Position numbers and translations under genes: made by a program | Shown here: positions 44,549-53,645 of the stretch, piece after piece | Layout of the letters: every line of letters starts with the position of its first letter | Position numbering within the stretch: position 1 is the first letter of the stretch | Assembly (NCBI GenBank): GCA_963995525.1 | Contig: OZ023207.1 | Location: forward strand, 35,664,792 to 35,728,791 | DNA length: 64,000 bases | Source: Escarpia spicata | Lineage: Eukaryota; Annelida; Polychaeta; Sabellida; Siboglinidae | Direction: 5' to 3' | Notes under the pieces: model-generated | Database searches by the model: none | What the model saw: the letters and a program-made list of their open reading frames with translations, nothing else | Told to the model about the DNA's origin: nothing

Positions 44549-45828
44549 ATGCAACCGTCGACGTTAAAAAAGGACCTGTTTGAAACTGGTGTATACAGGC
44601 TATATACACTGTGCTGGTGGATTGTTCTGGGCATATGCATTATCAGCGGATGCATACTTACATCAAGAAAGTACGTGTTCCAATATCCGGCATACAACCA
44701 ACCATATGCTGTGGCAAACAGAAACCAGCTACTTCATGTCAACGACCATAAATACGCAACGACAAAACCTGACGAACAGACAAGGGTGGACGGCACATCG
44801 AATACTGCCTGTTCACATAGTCGTAGGCTGTGTGACGATAACGCTATTAAAAACTGCGTCGTCTCAAGCAATTACTTTATCCAAGAAAAACGGTGGACTA
44901 ACGTCACCGTTTCTTTTCCCGGCAGTAAATTTATACCTCATATATGTCGGTTCAAATATGACAACATTCCACCAAAGTTACTCCTGCGTTGTATGCAGCA
45001 AAAACAAATGAAACGCATTGTTGTGATCGGCGATTCGCATGGAGTTATGTATTTCAGTGCATTAAAAACGATGTTGAAACCAATCGCTGTGTGTACCGAG
45101 ATAAAAAAGCTGGTTTGGGAAAATTACTTCTCAAGGCGTTTTCTCAAGTCTCAAGTACTTCTCAAGGCATTTTGTTAAAATGTATCTTATTAAACTCGCT
45201 AAAGGAAACCAGTAGTGATAACACGACTCGGCCCACACGACGACGTAGCGTTTTTCTCGAACTCATCAGTGTAATTTCGTTCGGTGACATGAAACTACAA
45301 GCGTGTTCGCCCGCAACCTCAAACGCAATCCGTCGATGTAACGAAACCAAACCTCGAATGCTTTTTCCAACACTATTCGGCGAATACTTCAACAGAGAAA
45401 GTGGTTACCCGGATGTAATTATGTTGTTTTCGAACAGCCATGATAAAGGTTGGGGCAAAACAATAAATCGAAGCCAGACAGAAATAGATGCTCTGCATGA
45501 AGTCATAAAACAGTATGTCCCACGTAGCACCGCCTTCTACTGGTTCAGTCATCTCAGTGAGAACGACTTAAGAAGAGATACACGTTGGAAGCACGTCCGC
45601 TACGAAGGCAACTATACCGCTAATGAGATGATAGTTAGGACAAATAGTGCAATGTACAACGTTTTACGAGACGACATCCGGCTTGGTCGAATACGTACGT
45701 TTTTTGACCTCTACACGATGACCCTTCCGTTGGCAAATTGGTCAAAAGATGGGATCCACTTCAAGCAAGACTGGTACAAATACCTTATGCTGTATTGGTT
45801 TCAAACAGTATGTTCAACATTCATGTAA
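44549..45828 (+). CDS. Membrane-anchored SGNH/GDSH esterase-like protein, split into two frames
   Basis: The start is ATG 44,549 (A at -3). Residues 18-37 form one hydrophobic segment (LYTLCWWIVLGICIISGCIL) after a short basic N-terminus, so a type II membrane (Golgi-type) topology is likely. A luminal region follows with Cys pairs and an NVT sequon (residue 118). IVVIGDSHGVMYFSALK (GDSH at 161-164) looks like the nucleophile block of SGNH-fold hydrolases/acyltransferases of the NXPE/PC-esterase kind. This frame stops at 45,178. The other frame, open from 44,989 to 45,828, carries DVIMLFSNSHDKGW, STAFYWFSHLSENDL and, near the end, WSKDGIHFKQDWYKYLMLYW. Its D-x-x-H (45,748-45,759) supplies the expected catalytic Asp/His. 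The two halves overlap around a local direct repeat (ACTTCTCAAGGC at 45,126 and 45,157). A frameshift in the genome, a short intron or a sequencing error could each explain this. An AATAAA lies at 45,860. No neighbour forms a functional unit with it. Confidence 0.65.
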
Positions 45829-45859
45829 ACTAACTCACGGTAATAGTGTAACTTTTGTA

Positions 45860-45865
45860 AATAAA
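45860..45865 (+). terminator. Polyadenylation signal AATAAA of the SGNH-like gene
   Basis: AATAAA lies 32 bases after the stop codon of the C-terminal frame. This is a usual distance for a short 3' UTR. Confidence 0.4.
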
Positions 45866-45899
45866 AATAGTAACATCGTATTTACGACAGTATTGTTTC

Positions 45900-46150
45900 C
45901 CCAACAATGACCGTTGATGGACTTTCACTGTCCACTAATTCTTGCTTCACTAATTCTGGTTTCATCTATCTTGAGTAGAAAAGGATTTACTTGTTTATTT
46001 GCCAGTTTGTGTATTATATATTTGGATTTCTTTGTATTAAAGACAGTGTATTTATGCTAAGCAATTCATTTACCTTGTTTAATTCTGTGTATAAATGTTG
46101 TTCGACATTTTTAAAGATTGGATTGTAATAAATAGAGTTGTATCATCTGC
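45900..46150. other. No gene recognised; possibly degraded CR1 sequence
   Basis: AT-rich sequence follows the SGNH-like gene. On the minus strand text such as ATGCAGATGATACAAC (46,158-46,143) recalls the catalytic YADD region of another RT, but it is too short to call. Confidence 0.3.
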
Positions 46151-47187
46151 ATACATTACATATTTAATTATATCACTTGACTTTGGTATGTCATTTATGT
46201 ATATTAGAAAGATAAATTACAGCTAAATATTCAACGGGATTTGCTGCGTTGAGCTATTAAATGGAATGATAATTTAAATGGATAATAATTATGAATCAAT
46301 CAATGTATTTCTCGACCTTTCTAAGGCTTTTGATGTTATTAACCATAAGATTTTACTTAACAAATTAACATGCTATGGCCTAAATGGCTCAACCTTGCAG
46401 TTATTCAAAAGTTTCTTACAGAACAGAAACAATATATAAAAATTGAACAAATAAATTAAGAAATTTTGCGTATAACACTCGGCGTCCCACAAAGTTCAAT
46501 CCATGGACCACTATTATTCATCTTTTGCATCAATGATTTCTCACAAGCTACTCAATGATTAATTACATCATGTACGCTGATGACACGACATTACTTGGTT
46601 CTTTAAAATCTCTGACCAATAACACACAATAAAAGTACAGAATCCTTAATAAATGAAGAACTTCTTAAAGTCAATGAATGGCTAATCATAAATAAATTAT
46701 CTTTAAATAAAAGCCAATCAAAATACATAATTTTTCATATGCCTAATATATGGAACGATATTTGGGCCATAATTCCACAATGCTACATTGTCGAATTCTG
46801 ACTTTCGATTTTCCATTTATGTCGACATTGTCGAATTCTGACTTTCGATTAACCATTTACGCCGACATTGTCGAATTCTGACTTTCGATTATCCGTTTAC
46901 GCTGTCATTGTGCAAGATTTTTGTCAAATAATTCACTAGAATGCTGTTTGGTTAAATATGTTTGGTCAAATAAGTTGACACACAAAAATCTACCCGAATA
47001 CGGTTTGCAACAAATTATCATGTCAAATATGGACTCGTTGACCTTTGACAGATGTGCTGCCCCCTAGCGAACTACATCAACTTGCAAATACTGAAGAATC
47101 CCATGCAAGTCAGGCCTTGCGCTGTCAGTTACCAACGTCACGACGTAGTGTACATAATACTTATATCGAACATGTTTCACCCACGTT

Positions 47188-47307
47188 ATGAGCTGTTTTA
47201 ATTTGGAGTTTAAAGAACTCAAAGATGAACGGAAAAAACGAAGTGCCAACCAGTCTGGCAGAAAACGCGAATTGATTGTCAAGTATGTTGGTACTGTGTG
47301 TGAGTGA
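47188..47307 (+). CDS. 39-residue SAP-like DNA-binding motif ORF inside the TIR element
   Basis: An ATG at 47,188 opens a frame of 39 residues ending at TGA 47,305: NLEFKELKDERKKRSANQSG, then RKRELIVKYVG. The pattern L..KEL..E.KKR....SGRK.ELI.....G is that of a SAP motif (helix-loop-helix, binds AT-rich DNA). It covers the motif almost exactly. It may be a relic of a larger element-encoded protein or a self-contained short ORF. The plus strand is preferred; the longer minus-strand frame over it (47,315-47,064) shows no family resemblance. Confidence 0.45.
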   Translation: MSCFNLEFKELKDERKKRSANQSGRKRELIVKYVGTVCE

Positions 47308-47607
47308 TTATTCATGATGTTTCGTAAACTGTCAATAATAATATTTATTCGTACTATAACGTGTACAATTCAGTGAAAGCAACATATACATCCATTTAAT
47401 ATCAGTGCAGCCAGTCTCGTCTATGAAGCGTGAGCGTCTATGTCATGAATGGGGGAGGCTGTTTTTAAGTGAATATTATTAAACTTTATGTCTTTAAAGA
47501 TGAAGATAATAATAGTGTGGAGTCTCCATTCACACAGTGATTTATTTTGTATTTTGTTGACATTAAGTAAATTGTTATTGTAATTTTTTTATCTTAGTAT
47601 TTGTTTT

Positions 47608-47728
47608 CAATGATGCGGTGGTATAAGAAGCACAATGTGAATGTGGTGCTGGGCAGGGCCCTACAGCTCACTGCAAACATGCCGCAGCAGTTATGTTCTG
47701 TTGTGCTTCTTACACCACCGCATCATTG
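47608..47728. repeat. 27/28-bp stem hairpin inside the TIR element
   Basis: CAATGATGCGGTGGTATAAG and on (47,608-47,635) and its inverse (47,701-47,728) pair in 27 of 28 positions around a 65-base loop. Confidence 0.85.
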
Positions 47729-48820
47729 TTCATGGACACATCTACTTTATAAGAGGCAGACTTCCTCATCTCTGCCCACACAACAGCTGACACAAACCAC
47801 TTTCCTTGTGTGTTGTCTGTGGTGGTACGCATATACCGCAATAACCTGAAGAAAACAATGTACAATATATATATATATATATATAAATTGTGGAGTTGCA
47901 CAATACTGGGCCAAATTCGTGTCCTGTAACTTACGCTATATTTACTCCATTACCAGCTTCTTTGCGGATAGTTCCTGTTGATAACCTTTGTGCTGTATCT
48001 TAGGCCCATGAAGAAGAGACACAAAAAAACGCCTGTTTATTGTTGTTTGAAAAAATGTTGGTTGTGGTCGATGTGGTGGATAACGTAAGTTACAGTGTCC
48101 ACCATTTCACGTCCAGAGTGCTCTGATCATTCTTAACATTTTAAAAGTCTTGGTTGGATTTTGATGAGGTACTAGCATACATCAGTCAAGCAAATTTTGA
48201 TTTCTGAAGGGTTTCAAATTCTCACATGTTAGATCATCAACTTCACTTGGCATTGCGCCACATAACAGTGAATCTTGCACAATGACAGCGTAAATGGATA
48301 ATCGAAAGTCAGAATTCGACAATGTCGGCGTAAATGGATAATCGAAAGTCAGAATTCGACAATGTCGACGTAAATGGAAAATCGAAATTCAGAATTCGAC
48401 AATGTAGCATTGTGGAATTATGGCCCTAATATCGTTCCATACTAATGTACATACGCAGACTCTTACGCTTAAAATAGATGATACAAATATTGAAAGAGTA
48501 GATGAAATTAACGTTTTGGATTGACCTTATACACTAATCTAAACTAGAAAAAAGCACTGAGAAAATCTCAAATAAGTTGTCCAAAACAATTGGCGTATTA
48601 AACAGATTCAAATATATATAGTACCTTTAGATATAAAAGTCTTGTTATATAACACATTAATATTATCACATATTAATTATTGTATCGTGGTTTGGTGATA
48701 TCAAAGAAATATAATTACGGGAATAAAAAAGCGGCGCGAATAATAACCTTAAATAAAAACATCTCACACACACTTTTTAATAAACTTAAACTACTGAAAG
48801 TGGAAAACATATTATTAAAT

Positions 48821-48946
48821 TATATCGTACATCATTACCATAATTGGTGTAATGCGTTTGTATGTATTTGTATATTTTGTATGTATTTGTTTGTTTGTAT
48901 ATCGTACATCATTACCATAATTGGTGTAATGCGTTTGTATGTATTT
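48821..48946 (+). repeat. 77-base-offset direct duplication in a CR1 tail
   Basis: About 49 bases starting TATATCGTACATCATTACCA occur at 48,821 and again at 48,898. Confidence 0.9.
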
Positions 48947-49091
48947 TTCTAAAGAGTGTATAGAGTGTAGTGTATGTATCTACGTATATGTACGCCTGTA
49001 TAATGTACACGTTTATGTGGTGTTCAGTACGAATTGTATACCTACATGGGGTAAAATAAACGTTGTCTTATGTTATGTGGCACACCTGTTG

Positions 49092-50010
49092 TAATAGGCA
49101 GGTATTTTTCTTCTTCTTTTCTCTCACTTATCTTGCACTACTCACTCCACGAACATACTCCATTCCTCTTTGACTTTTTCTCTCGTTTTCTTCTCCTCGC
49201 CTAATCCTTCCAAGTCTCGCTTTATACAGTCGTCCCACCGCAGTCTAGGTCTTCCTCTCCTGCTTTCCCCCTCCACTCTCTCTGGGCTTCTGCTTTCTTT
49301 GCCAGTCGATCTCTGCCCATTCTTTCATTCTGCCCAGCCCACTTTATCGACCCCTCAGCAGCTTCTTCTTAAGGCTTTCTGTTACTCCAACCTCCTCCCC
49401 CAATTCCTCCATTCTACGTGTATCGGTTCTTCCCACTCCGGCAATTCTTCTTACCCAGTTGTTTTCACAAACATGAATTATCTCGTGTTGTTTCTCGGTT
49501 AGTGCCATCGTCTCTACGCCAAGCAGGTATGACGGGGTAACACATGAACAAAGCACATTTCTTTTGAGTTTACGCGATATGCGCATATCTCCCATCACAC
49601 CTTCAACTATCCTCCAGTTTTTTGCCCCTACCTTTATCCTCCTGCGAATTTCAGTGTCTGAGTTACCGTCCCCGCATATCGATCCACCGAGGTGCACAAA
49701 ACTGTCTCTTTTCTAGGTGTATTTCCAGCTCTTAATTTTCCTTCTCCATCCAAAGTACTTCTCCAAATTAACTTTCAGTCCGTATCTGCCAAACATATCC
49801 ATCCACTCAGTCAATTGTTCTTGGAGATCTGCTTCTTCGTCCGCTACCACTGCAAGATCGTATGCATACAGTAGCTTCAGGACGATATCTCTTGTATGAA
49901 TATTTATGCTTATCAGTACCACCACTGCGATAAACAAACGTGGGCTCAGGGCGCTCTCCGGTCTCAGGCCAACATTTACTTCAAACTCTCTTTACACTCC
50001 CGATCCACAC
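49092..50010 (-). pseudogene. Endonuclease-reverse transcriptase, RT C-half, minus strand
   Basis: The minus strand reads VNVGLRPESALSPRLFIAVV (motif B region, where the family has QGSALSPLLF), then LLYAYDLAVVADEEADLQEQ (catalytic box changed from YADD to YAYD) and GRYGLKVNLEK. After a frame change near 49,715 it reads HLGGSICGDGNSDTEIRRRI, KVGAKNWRIVEGVMGD, VLCSCVTPSYLLGVETM, and RRIAGVGRTDTRRMEELGEE down to 49,344. A basic tail with RKAGEEDLGCGG-like text follows to about 49,100. The order is that of RTE/L1-like endonuclease-reverse transcriptases. The substitution of the first catalytic Asp and the frame break mean it is inactive. Confidence 0.8.
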
Positions 50011-50029
50011 AACACCCTGCTCTTTAGTT

Positions 50030-50470
50030 CTACTTGTCCCTTTTACCATATGCAAGTACATCAATGATTATTTTGTAATTATTATTTGGATCATGCGAAT
50101 TATCTTCATTTAATTTCTCTGTAATATTTGAGTTGATTATTTCATTAGCAAAATATGACATACGTTTTGTAAATGTATTTTATTTACTTTAGGAAGCCAC
50201 TTAATAATACGAACAGTGCCAGTGAGTGTAAAATATGGCTAGTGGTTTGAACATTGTTGGATTAGAATACCTGCTGTTGATTGTTGCGTAAATTGACTGA
50301 GCATACAAAATAAATTGTCAATCAATGTGCTATTTAGCGCTGAACATCTGGTTGGGAATGTTATTTTTGGACAAAAGCGAAGTCCCGTTGAGGTGTCGTA
50401 AAATTCACTGAAATATATGAGGTGAAGTACACACGCAGTTCCACAATAGAAACGAAGGACGTGATGCATC
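50030..50470 (-). pseudogene. CR1-like endonuclease/linker fragment, minus strand
   Basis: The minus strand reads ITFPTRCSALNSTLIDNLFC, MLSQFTQQSTAGILIQQCSN and later DPNNNYKIIIDVL. These correspond to LPTRxSxxxxTLIDNIFC, SAGILxSNISDH and DPNENYNILDEIV in the element at 33,170-36,472. The SDH catalytic His has been lost (CSNH). It is an isolated fragment. Confidence 0.7.
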
Positions 50471-50599
50471 GTCGATTAGAAGAGGAAGCAAAACACATTG
50501 AATTTGGTGGGTCAGCTTTCCCCATGTCAAACTTTTACCCGTGTCGAGTTTAAGCGTTCGGACGGGTGTTTAACTATGCGGAGGTGACCGACGTCATGT

Positions 50600-51043
50600 T
50601 TCTAGTAGCTAGCTACATACATACATACATACATTGTTAAACCATTCATACAAACATATATAGTTACATACATACATAGTTGCATATACACATATATACA
50701 TAGTTATATGCATACATACATACATAGTTACATATACACATACATACATAATAACATAGTAGCGCAACACACACAAACACGTATACATAGTTACTCGTAT
50801 ATACATACGTATATTCATACATAGAAACATGCATATGTAAGTACATGCATATACACATAATTACATATATGGATATGTATCTACATAAATACATACATAG
50901 TTACGCAGAGAGGTACATGCATAAATAGTCACATAATTATATGCGTGCATCCATAATCATATATTTACATATGTGCACACATGCTTGCATAGCATGGATA
51001 CATACATACACACATAGTTACATGCACGCATACATACTTACTT
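50600..51043. repeat. Degenerate TACA/TATG minisatellite, left of Tc1
   Basis: ACATACATAGTTACATACAT-type text with a period near 4 and near 20 bases. Orientation is 'ATAGTTACATACAT' on plus. Open frames rich in Tyr, Val, Cys and Met on the minus strand are repeat artefacts. Confidence 0.85.
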
Positions 51044-51044
51044 A

Positions 51045-52427
51045 CAGTCATTTGCAAAAGGTTAAGACCAGGCACGATTTTTTGAAGAAATTTGACAAAA
51101 CTGTGATTTTTTGGCCTTCACATAACATTATACTAGTTTATTTCACCAAATAAACGTAGTACAACATAATATGAAACTTTATGTTGTCCAAAAGTGTCAG
51201 TGTCTCTACTTTACAGTATTTAGTGTGGCCTCCTTTGCCGTCAATGACCGCCTGGGTGCGACATGGCATGCTAGAATCCAGAGATTCGCAGTACTCCTGG
51301 GTGATTTCGGTGACCCAAACGTCCTTAATAGCTTGTTTCAAGTTTTGAGCGCTTGATGGTTGTTTGTCTGCCACTTTATCCTTCATTATAGTCCACAGGT
51401 TCTCAATGGGATTTAGATCTGGGCTGTTCCCAGGTCATTCCAGCACGAAGATTTTGTTCTTCTTGAGGAAATCAGTGGCTACCTTGGATCGGTGACAAGG
51501 AGCGCCATCTTCCATGAAAATCGAAAATGTATGGATGTTCATATGCAGTTTCCGCTTCTCCTTCAGCAACCCCACGTACCTAGGTCGATTCATAGTGGTG
51601 TTAGGTGGAATAAAATACACACCAGAAGGACCAAAACATGACATGGCACTCCAAATCCTCTGACTTGGCGGGTGTTTCATTGTGGCTGCTATATATTTCT
51701 CATCAAATCGCTTACCTACTGGCCGCCTAACGTGCCTCCTGCGAGGTATAAACTGTTGCATGGTCGATTCATCTGAGAACAACACTTTCTTCCACTGCGC
51801 GAGAGTCCAGTGGCGATGTCGTCTGGCAATGTCCAGTCTCTTTTTTATCACAGGTGTAAGGCGTGGCTTCCGGGCCAGCTTGCGGGACTTGAGCCCAAAT
51901 TCCTTGCTGAGACGTCTCGAAACAGTACTGAGAGTTATTTCCATACCTTTTAAGCGTAAAGCAGCCCGAATTTTCCTGCATGAGCTCATTGGCGAGCGCA
52001 TCACGATGCGTCTCATTGCGTGATCATCCCTAAGCGTAGTTTTCCGTGGACGACCACTCCTTTTACTGACACGAAGAGTGCCATCAGTATTGAATTTTAC
52101 AATGGCGTTGTGCACGGCTGTCTTGGAATAACGTAATTTAGCACTAATGTCTCTTTCCGTACATCCTTCTCCATGTAGAGTCACTATTTGTGCCCTTAGA
52201 ACCTCTGTCAAAGACGATTTTTTGCCCATTTCAGGGATGAAGACAAAACTAAAAAACACCTAATCGATACTGACAGCGGCAAACAAATGACCTGGAAGTA
52301 CTGACTAGGCGTATTACTTCAAGGCCCAAATAGGATGATGCAATCCAGACATTATCTAATGCAATTTGATGCCATACCGTAAAATGCTTAAAAATCGTGC
52401 CAGGTCTTAAACTTTTGCAAATGACTG
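51045..52427 (-). mobile_element. Tc1-like DNA transposon, complete with TIRs and TA target site
   Basis: Terminal inverted repeats of about 38 bases (CAGTCATTTGCAAAAGGTTA at 51,045; the inverse of CAGTCATTTGCAAAAGTTTA at the right end, 52,427) bound 1,383 bases. Both start CAGT and are flanked by TA (51,043-51,044 and 52,428-52,429), as required for Tc1/mariner. One transposase frame fills the minus strand. The element interrupts a TACA minisatellite. Confidence 0.95.
51138..52229 (-). pseudogene. Tc1 transposase with a single nonsense codon in the DD34E domain
   Basis: From ATG at 52,229 the frame encodes a paired-like helix-turn-helix region (MGKKSSLTEVLRAQIV to about residue 50), a GRPR motif (residues 59-62), a second helix-turn-helix, and the catalytic core. 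Catalytic residues: D153 in VLFSDES, D241 in FMEDGAPCH, E276 in NPIENLW; spacing of the last two is 34 residues (DD34E). Codon 265 (51,437-51,435) is TGA where this family has a conserved Trp (VLEWPGN). No frameshift was found; the same frame continues to TAA at 51,138. The protein would be about 362 residues, slightly long for Tc1 because of the C-terminal tail. A one-base change has disabled an otherwise well preserved gene, so the insertion appears young. Confidence 0.93.
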
Positions 52428-52429
52428 TA

Positions 52430-52524
52430 CATGCATGCATACATACATACATAATTATATATACACAGTTATATATATATATATATATATATAACTATGT
52501 ATACATATATATGTATGTATATAT
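52430..52524. repeat. TACA/TA minisatellite, right of Tc1
   Basis: This continues the minisatellite that Tc1 interrupts (CATGCATGCATACATACATA), followed by TATATA runs. Confidence 0.85.
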
Positions 52525-53645
52525 ATTCCTTTCAATTGTTCTAGGAATACCACTGCTGCTTTATATGTTGAAATGTGGGCTCTAACAGCCTGATGCTCAG
52601 GAGACTAGTATGGGCTCAGTCACAGGCCTGGCATTGGGTTGTAGAGTCCACATTTCTTTTATTTAAATATTACAGTGTGCCAAAAAGGCCTATACACTGG
52701 TTACCCATAATAAACAAACGTCATCCATTTGGCCTTTTTCATATCTATATTGTCTCCGTGTTGTTGCTTGCATAAATGATGGTATGCACATCTGGCACAG
52801 CCGATTTGCATACTGGACTTTGTGCAAGACAACAGCACACGGAGGCCTCCCATCAGAGGAGGCTAATTTATGCAAGGACATGTTAATTACTCCCGTGGGG
52901 AGAATCAAATCAACCAATCAGCGCGCACTGGAGCGCGTCCCTCAGGAGAATCCTAAGCTGATCCCGCACTCCATTTGCGAAAGCATAAAGGAGCAGACGT
53001 TTGTCTAATTTGACCCGCCCGCCTCCCTACTTTTCGTCCAGGTATGTTTGATGTATAGTCATGATTTGTGCATCGTTATTGGAAAGGGTTGCTGGTCTCA
53101 ATGCTTTCCCCACATTTATAGTTGATTGTGAGCATAGGGTTTGCACCGGATGTGTTCACGGGGTTTTATTGCAAGAGATGTCGCATGCCTTTTCCACTTT
53201 CGATTTAGGAATTGTATATATCGGGGCGAAATACCCCCACATTTGGGATTATTATAATTTTAGATTTAGTGTTTTTGGCAGCAGATAGCGTGATATTCAG
53301 AAAGGCACTTTTTAGTTAATCATGTTGGCTTAGTTAATCATGTTGGCTTTAAAATTAACTACACATAACAAGCTCTGCTGTGATTACATGTCATTCCTTT
53401 CAATTGTTCTAGGAATACCACTGCTGCTTTATATGTTGAAATGTGGGCTCTAACAGCCTGATGCTCAGGAGACTAGTATGGGCTCAGTCACAGGCCTGGC
53501 ATTGGGTTGTAGAGTCCACATTTCTTTTATTTAAATATTACAGTGTGCCAAAAAGGCCTATACACTGGTTACCCATAATAAACAAACGTCATCCATTTGG
53601 CCTTTTTCATATCTATATTGTCTCCGTGTTGTTGCTTGCATAAAT
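52525..53645 (+). mobile_element. Second tyrosine-recombinase-type element remnant: 253-bp identical direct repeats
   Basis: The 253 bases at 52,525-52,777 recur without difference at 53,393-53,645, separated by 615 bases. The repeat ends with AACGTCATCC, TTTGGCC and TTGCATAAAT, which match the end of repeat b in the element at 39,205-39,551; both are followed by GA(A/T)GGTATG. This favours a b-a'-b' arrangement of a related Ngaro-like element (with the first a and the coding region lost) over an LTR element. The 66-codon frame in each repeat is not convincingly a gene. Flanks on both sides are TATATG-type repeats. Confidence 0.65.

Larger units (their letters stand above)
46748..48442. mobile_element. 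DNA transposon with 172-bp terminal inverted repeats
   Basis: Terminal inverted repeats at 46,748-46,919 and 48,271-48,442 are 172 bases each with about six mismatches. Each contains three units of a 40-base tandem repeat (ACATTGTCGAATTCTGACTT and on, at 46,785, 46,825 and 46,865). TAAT flanks both sides (46,744-46,747 and 48,443-48,446) and is a likely 4-base target duplication, although a TA-based alternative cannot be excluded. It sits inside a CR1 RT. The interior has a small SAP-like ORF and a strong hairpin but no transposase, so it is non-autonomous. The superfamily is not clear. Confidence 0.85.
46150..49078 (+). mobile_element. CR1/Jockey-like RT remnant, interrupted by a TIR element
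   Basis: The left part (46,290-46,747) has motif A (VFLDLSKAFDVINHKIL, from 46,305), motif B (GVPQSSIHGPLLFIFCIND, from about 46,480), YADDTT (46,572-46,583) and WLIINKLSLNKSQSKYIIFH, spread over three frames. The right part (48,447 on) resumes with IDDTNIERVDEINVLD, ILSHINYCIVVW and AARIITLNKNISHTLFNKLK. The text continues smoothly across 46,747 and 48,447 if the intervening 1.7 kb is removed. The likely 3' end is the ATAAACGTTGTCTTATGTTA stretch at about 49,056. It lacks the endonuclease; the copy is old and degenerate. Confidence 0.8.

Noticed and set aside
45125..45168. Simple 31-base insertion as the cause of the SGNH frame break
   Set aside because: Removing 31 bases would shift the reading by one base, but the downstream frame requires a net shift of two (or a loss of one), so a second change or an intron is needed.
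46785..46905. CRISPR-like repeats with spacers
   Set aside because: The 40-base units repeat over their whole length and are mirrored at the other end of a transposon.
52575..52775. 66-residue protein encoded twice (also at 53,443)
   Set aside because: The two copies are identical only because the DNA repeat is identical; no domain or codon signal supports coding.
52525..53645. LTR retrotransposon (TRIM)
   Set aside because: The direct repeats do not start TG or end CA, and the repeat ends match a split-direct-repeat element elsewhere in the window.
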